Positions 61,922 through 64,000 of a stretch of DNA of 64,000 nucleotides are shown piece by piece. This DNA is from Pseudomonas sp. UBA1879. Its GTDB lineage: Bacteria > Pseudomonadota > Gammaproteobacteria > Pseudomonadales > Pseudomonadaceae. The DNA lies in contig NZ_DDHJ01000018.1 in NCBI RefSeq assembly GCF_002338065.1, forward strand, positions 193,873 to 257,872, in the 5' to 3' direction. The notes under the pieces were generated by a model, which had not been told where the DNA came from, did no database searches, and saw nothing but the letters and a program-made list of their open reading frames with translations. A program made the position numbers and the translations under genes. Position 1 is the stretch's first letter, and every line of letters starts with the position of its first letter.

Positions 61922-62272
61922 TCAGTCCTTACTAAGTGGTGCCATTGTGCTGCAGCGCTGGCGCTCGGCTTGATGGATTTCCGCTAACTGGTCCCTGCAA
62001 CCTTCAAGGCCGCCGATGCGGTTGCTGATCGCGGAGTTTTCCCGCAAGCAGTCTGACAGCCTAGCCTGAGTGTGGGCGAGCGCTGTGCGAAGTTTGTCGC
62101 GTTCAGTCGTGACTGTGCTGTGCATGTCCACCAGCTTGGCCAGGTTTTTCCGGTACCGGCTCAGTTCCTTCTGAAGCATGTGGCATTCCTCGATGAGCAA
62201 GCGCGATTGTTGTTCGAGCATCTCCTCGCGGGTGAATTCATCGGGCCATTCGGTGTTGGGTGCGGCGTCCAT
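61922..62272 (-). CDS. Hypothetical coiled-coil protein, first gene of a LexA-boxed pair
   Basis: The 116-residue protein has an acidic N-terminus (MDAAPNTEWPDEFTREEM) and a long heptad-like coiled coil (about 25-105: HMLQKELSRYRKNLAKLVDM, VTTERDKLRTALAHTQARLS, GGLEGCRDQLAEIHQAERQR). No catalytic motif is seen. The ATG at 62272 is 17 nt from the SOS box; AAGG lies about 9 nt upstream. The longer frame to 62323 would run through the box. It could be a damage-induced adaptor or structural protein. Confidence 0.8.
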   Translation of the reverse strand: MDAAPNTEWPDEFTREEMLEQQSRLLIEECHMLQKELSRYRKNLAKLVDMHSTVTTERDKLRTALAHTQARLSDCLRENSAISNRIGGLEGCRDQLAEIHQAERQRCSTMAPLSKD

Positions 62273-62289
62273 TTGAAAAAGCCTTGATA

Positions 62290-62305
62290 CTGTTTGGGCA
62301 TACAG
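62290..62305 (-). promoter_or_regulatory. LexA-like SOS box CTGTTTGGGCATACAG (shown on plus strand)
   Basis: CTG-N10-CAG with the half-site ATACAG intact and CTGTTT on the other side. It is 17 nt before the start of the coiled-coil protein gene on the minus strand. Confidence 0.68.
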
Positions 62306-62419
62306 TAGTCGATAAGGTCCCACGCAGGTTGGCCGAGGTGACGAGCTGTAGCACCCTTGAGCGGACAGGCGCTCGACGATTGATAAAACGCCCTGGCTAC
62401 GGATTTGGGAAGGCCTGGC

Positions 62420-63646
62420 TCATTGTCCTGCGTGTTGATCGACCTTGTGTACGGACGTAGGGGTGGGGTGGTGTCTTTCCGCAAACCACCACCACGCGAC
62501 GACGCCTAGCAGGCTGGTCAATACCGCAAGCAGCAGGATCACTGTCTGCAGCCTCAAGTGGGCTGCGAGCAGCGCCACCAGTAATCCGGCCATGGGCTGA
62601 GACAGGTTGTTGAGCAGCGTGATCACGCCGACGGTTTTGCCAAAATCCCGAGGGGGAATCACCCGTTGTCGAAGGGTGCGCATGTAGACGTTGAAGACCT
62701 TGTCGAAGGTGACGATCAGCAAAAATCCGACCCCATAGCCGATCAGTGTCGGGCTTATGGCACAGACGAAGGCGCCGATGGCGATCATCGAATAGCCGGC
62801 ACCGCCGAGCAGTCGCAACGATAGCGGGACGCGGGCCATCACGACGAGAATCAAGATCGTCGTAAGGGCACCTGCCGCCTGGAGGCCTGCGTAAGCTTCT
62901 TTGCCCGCGCCGTATTGACCCATGACCATCGCCGCTGAAGTCGCGAGGGTGACACCGACGAGCAGATTGACGCCAACCGCCAGCGTGATGATCTTTTGCA
63001 GCGCTGCTCGATCACGGATATGCCGCAAAGCGACTTTGATCGGCTGCACCCAGACGCCCTGATGGGGCTCGGAGACTGCAACCGTGATCCCGCTCAGGCG
63101 CTGCCACGCGAGCATGCTCAGGTCAGCGAGCAAAAATAGCCCTGCGGCCCACAGCACAACCCAAGGCCAAGTCCATGCTTCCAGCATCAGCGCTGCCAGC
63201 AGCGGCCCGAGGACCCAGCCGGTCTGATCGGCAATCTGCGAGTAGGACAGCGTCTTGGTGTAGCTGTAATGCTGGAAGATGTGCGGCATGAGCACTTCTC
63301 GCGCCATGATGCCTTGAGTGGTCAGCACGCCGCAGAGTGCCGAAAGCCCTACCAGCCAGGCCATGCCGCCGAACAGGCCATGAAACGCCATTGCCAGTAA
63401 ACACAGCACGGCCCGACAGACCTGGCTCACATGCAGGATGCGCACGGGTGCGTATTTGTCGCACAGGGCTCCGCACAACGGAAACGCGAGAAAACGCGGC
63501 AGTGACTCGACGAAAAACGCCAGCCCGGCCCAGGATGCGCTTTGAGTGGTCTGGAACACCACCAGCGGCACGATGAACAGCAGGATCTGATCCGCCAACC
63601 GGGACAAAAACAGCGAAAGAAAAAAAGCGAGGTAATCCTTGCGCAC
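62420..63646 (-). CDS. MFS transporter, EntS/multidrug-efflux-like
   Basis: The 408-residue, 12-helix permease has YLAFFLSLFLSRLADQILLF as first helix, GALCDKYAPVRILHVSQVCR after helix 2, and VFNVYMRTLRQRVIPPRDFG in the C-half, the pattern of the MFS_3/EntS-like exporters of siderophores or drugs. The GTG at 63646 has AGGAGG 5 nt upstream, so it is the start in preference to the out-of-frame ATG next to it. No siderophore gene is nearby; the substrate is unknown. Confidence 0.88.
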   Translation of the reverse strand: MRKDYLAFFLSLFLSRLADQILLFIVPLVVFQTTQSASWAGLAFFVESLPRFLAFPLCGALCDKYAPVRILHVSQVCRAVLCLLAMAFHGLFGGMAWLVGLSALCGVLTTQGIMAREVLMPHIFQHYSYTKTLSYSQIADQTGWVLGPLLAALMLEAWTWPWVVLWAAGLFLLADLSMLAWQRLSGITVAVSEPHQGVWVQPIKVALRHIRDRAALQKIITLAVGVNLLVGVTLATSAAMVMGQYGAGKEAYAGLQAAGALTTILILVVMARVPLSLRLLGGAGYSMIAIGAFVCAISPTLIGYGVGFLLIVTFDKVFNVYMRTLRQRVIPPRDFGKTVGVITLLNNLSQPMAGLLVALLAAHLRLQTVILLLAVLTSLLGVVAWWWFAERHHPTPTSVHKVDQHAGQ

Positions 63647-63774
63647 ATTGACCTCCTGGTAACGAGCGGCGCGGCTAACGGTCAGGGCAACGTTGGAGGC
63701 GGGTAGCTGGAAGGCACTTATACGCGTTTATCACAGGCCACTGCAGTCATCTGTCTGGAGCCCCTTTGTGGGTT

Positions 63775-63978
63775 TTACTCGATTCGAGCAGCTGCTGCTT
63801 TCAATTGCTGAACTGACGAGTGAATGGCCTGGATTCTACCGACAATTTCGGTATGAGGCTGATGAGGCTGTCGGAAGGTTGCGTAGGCCAAGTGACCTGC
63901 CATCGACTGGGAGAGGTGTTCGAGGTGAGTCGCGGTTTCTTCGAGGTCGCGTTTGATCGAGGGCAGGGGTACGAGCAC
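63775..63978 (-). CDS. Small hypothetical helical protein, probable GTG start
   Basis: The 67-residue frame reads MLVPLPSIKRDLEETATHLE, then HLSQSMAGHLAYATFRQPHQ, and ends in a coiled-coil-like SSVQQLKAAAARIE. A GAGG lies about 8 nt before the GTG at 63978, near the window edge. No family is recognised. Confidence 0.55.
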   Translation of the reverse strand: MLVPLPSIKRDLEETATHLEHLSQSMAGHLAYATFRQPHQPHTEIVGRIQAIHSSVQQLKAAAARIE

Positions 63979-64000
63979 GGTGAGCCTCTGGTGTGTACAT

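Noticed and set aside
61520..64000. Genomic-island attachment site using the tRNA-Pro 3' end
   Set aside because: I looked for a second copy of the tRNA 3' end (GTTCGAATCACTCCGTCCC) downstream and did not see one, and no integrase gene is present in the window.

Overview
The window is a chromosomal segment of a Pseudomonas, most likely from the P. syringae/P. fluorescens lineage. This rests on high GC with strong codon bias, the gene order thrS-infC-rpmI-rplT-pheS-pheT-ihfA-merR-tRNA-Pro, a DpkA-type reductase, DUF2790 and DUF1654 proteins, and abundant REP/REPIN elements of the pseudomonad type. The species cannot be fixed from the sequence alone.

Layout. Positions 1-11400 hold an EnvZ/OmpR-like two-component pair, an MlaA lipoprotein, a small heat-shock protein, and regulator/target pairs (LysR+SDR, LysR+EamA transporter, AraC+SDR). 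katG lies at 11.7-13.9 kb. A REPIN-rich gap follows, then a GntR-MFS-amidohydrolase catabolic cluster (15.3-18.5 kb). After a large tandem REP array come a second two-component pair, a YfdC-like channel, pncA with a D-2-hydroxyacid dehydrogenase, and a DUF1345 protein. From 25.7 to 33.8 kb is a sugar-acid region: D-glucarate dehydratase and its transporter, a divergent FCD-GntR regulator, a CdaR-type sugar-diacid regulator, a diguanylate cyclase and a glycerate kinase. A K+/H+ antiporter, small exported proteins and dpkA follow.

Positions 38.8-44.8 kb are an accessory stretch of short genes: a LexA-boxed orphan, an XRE regulator, a ParD-like/methionine aminopeptidase pair behind a palindromic operator, a secreted nuclease and a LexA-boxed DUF1654 gene. 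A complete ribose operon (rbsBACRKD plus an exported nucleoside hydrolase, behind a LacI-type operator) occupies 45.0-52.1 kb. The translation block thrS...ihfA-merR-tRNA-Pro fills 54.1-61.5 kb. Beyond the tRNA lie a third LexA-boxed unit (two small, probably coiled-coil proteins), an MFS exporter and a small hypothetical gene.

The most notable signals are: (1) three separate small transcription units, each with a LexA-like CTG-N10-CAG box 17-23 nt before its start codon, including a two-gene unit next to tRNA-Pro; (2) the ParD-like/Map module with a triple half-site operator; (3) a composite repeat of about 190 bp, made of REP elements plus a conserved non-REP core, tandemly repeated at two loci in opposite orientation; (4) an exported nucleoside hydrolase attached to the ribose operon. 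I see no CRISPR array, insertion sequence, transposase, RAYT gene or clear prophage structural gene.
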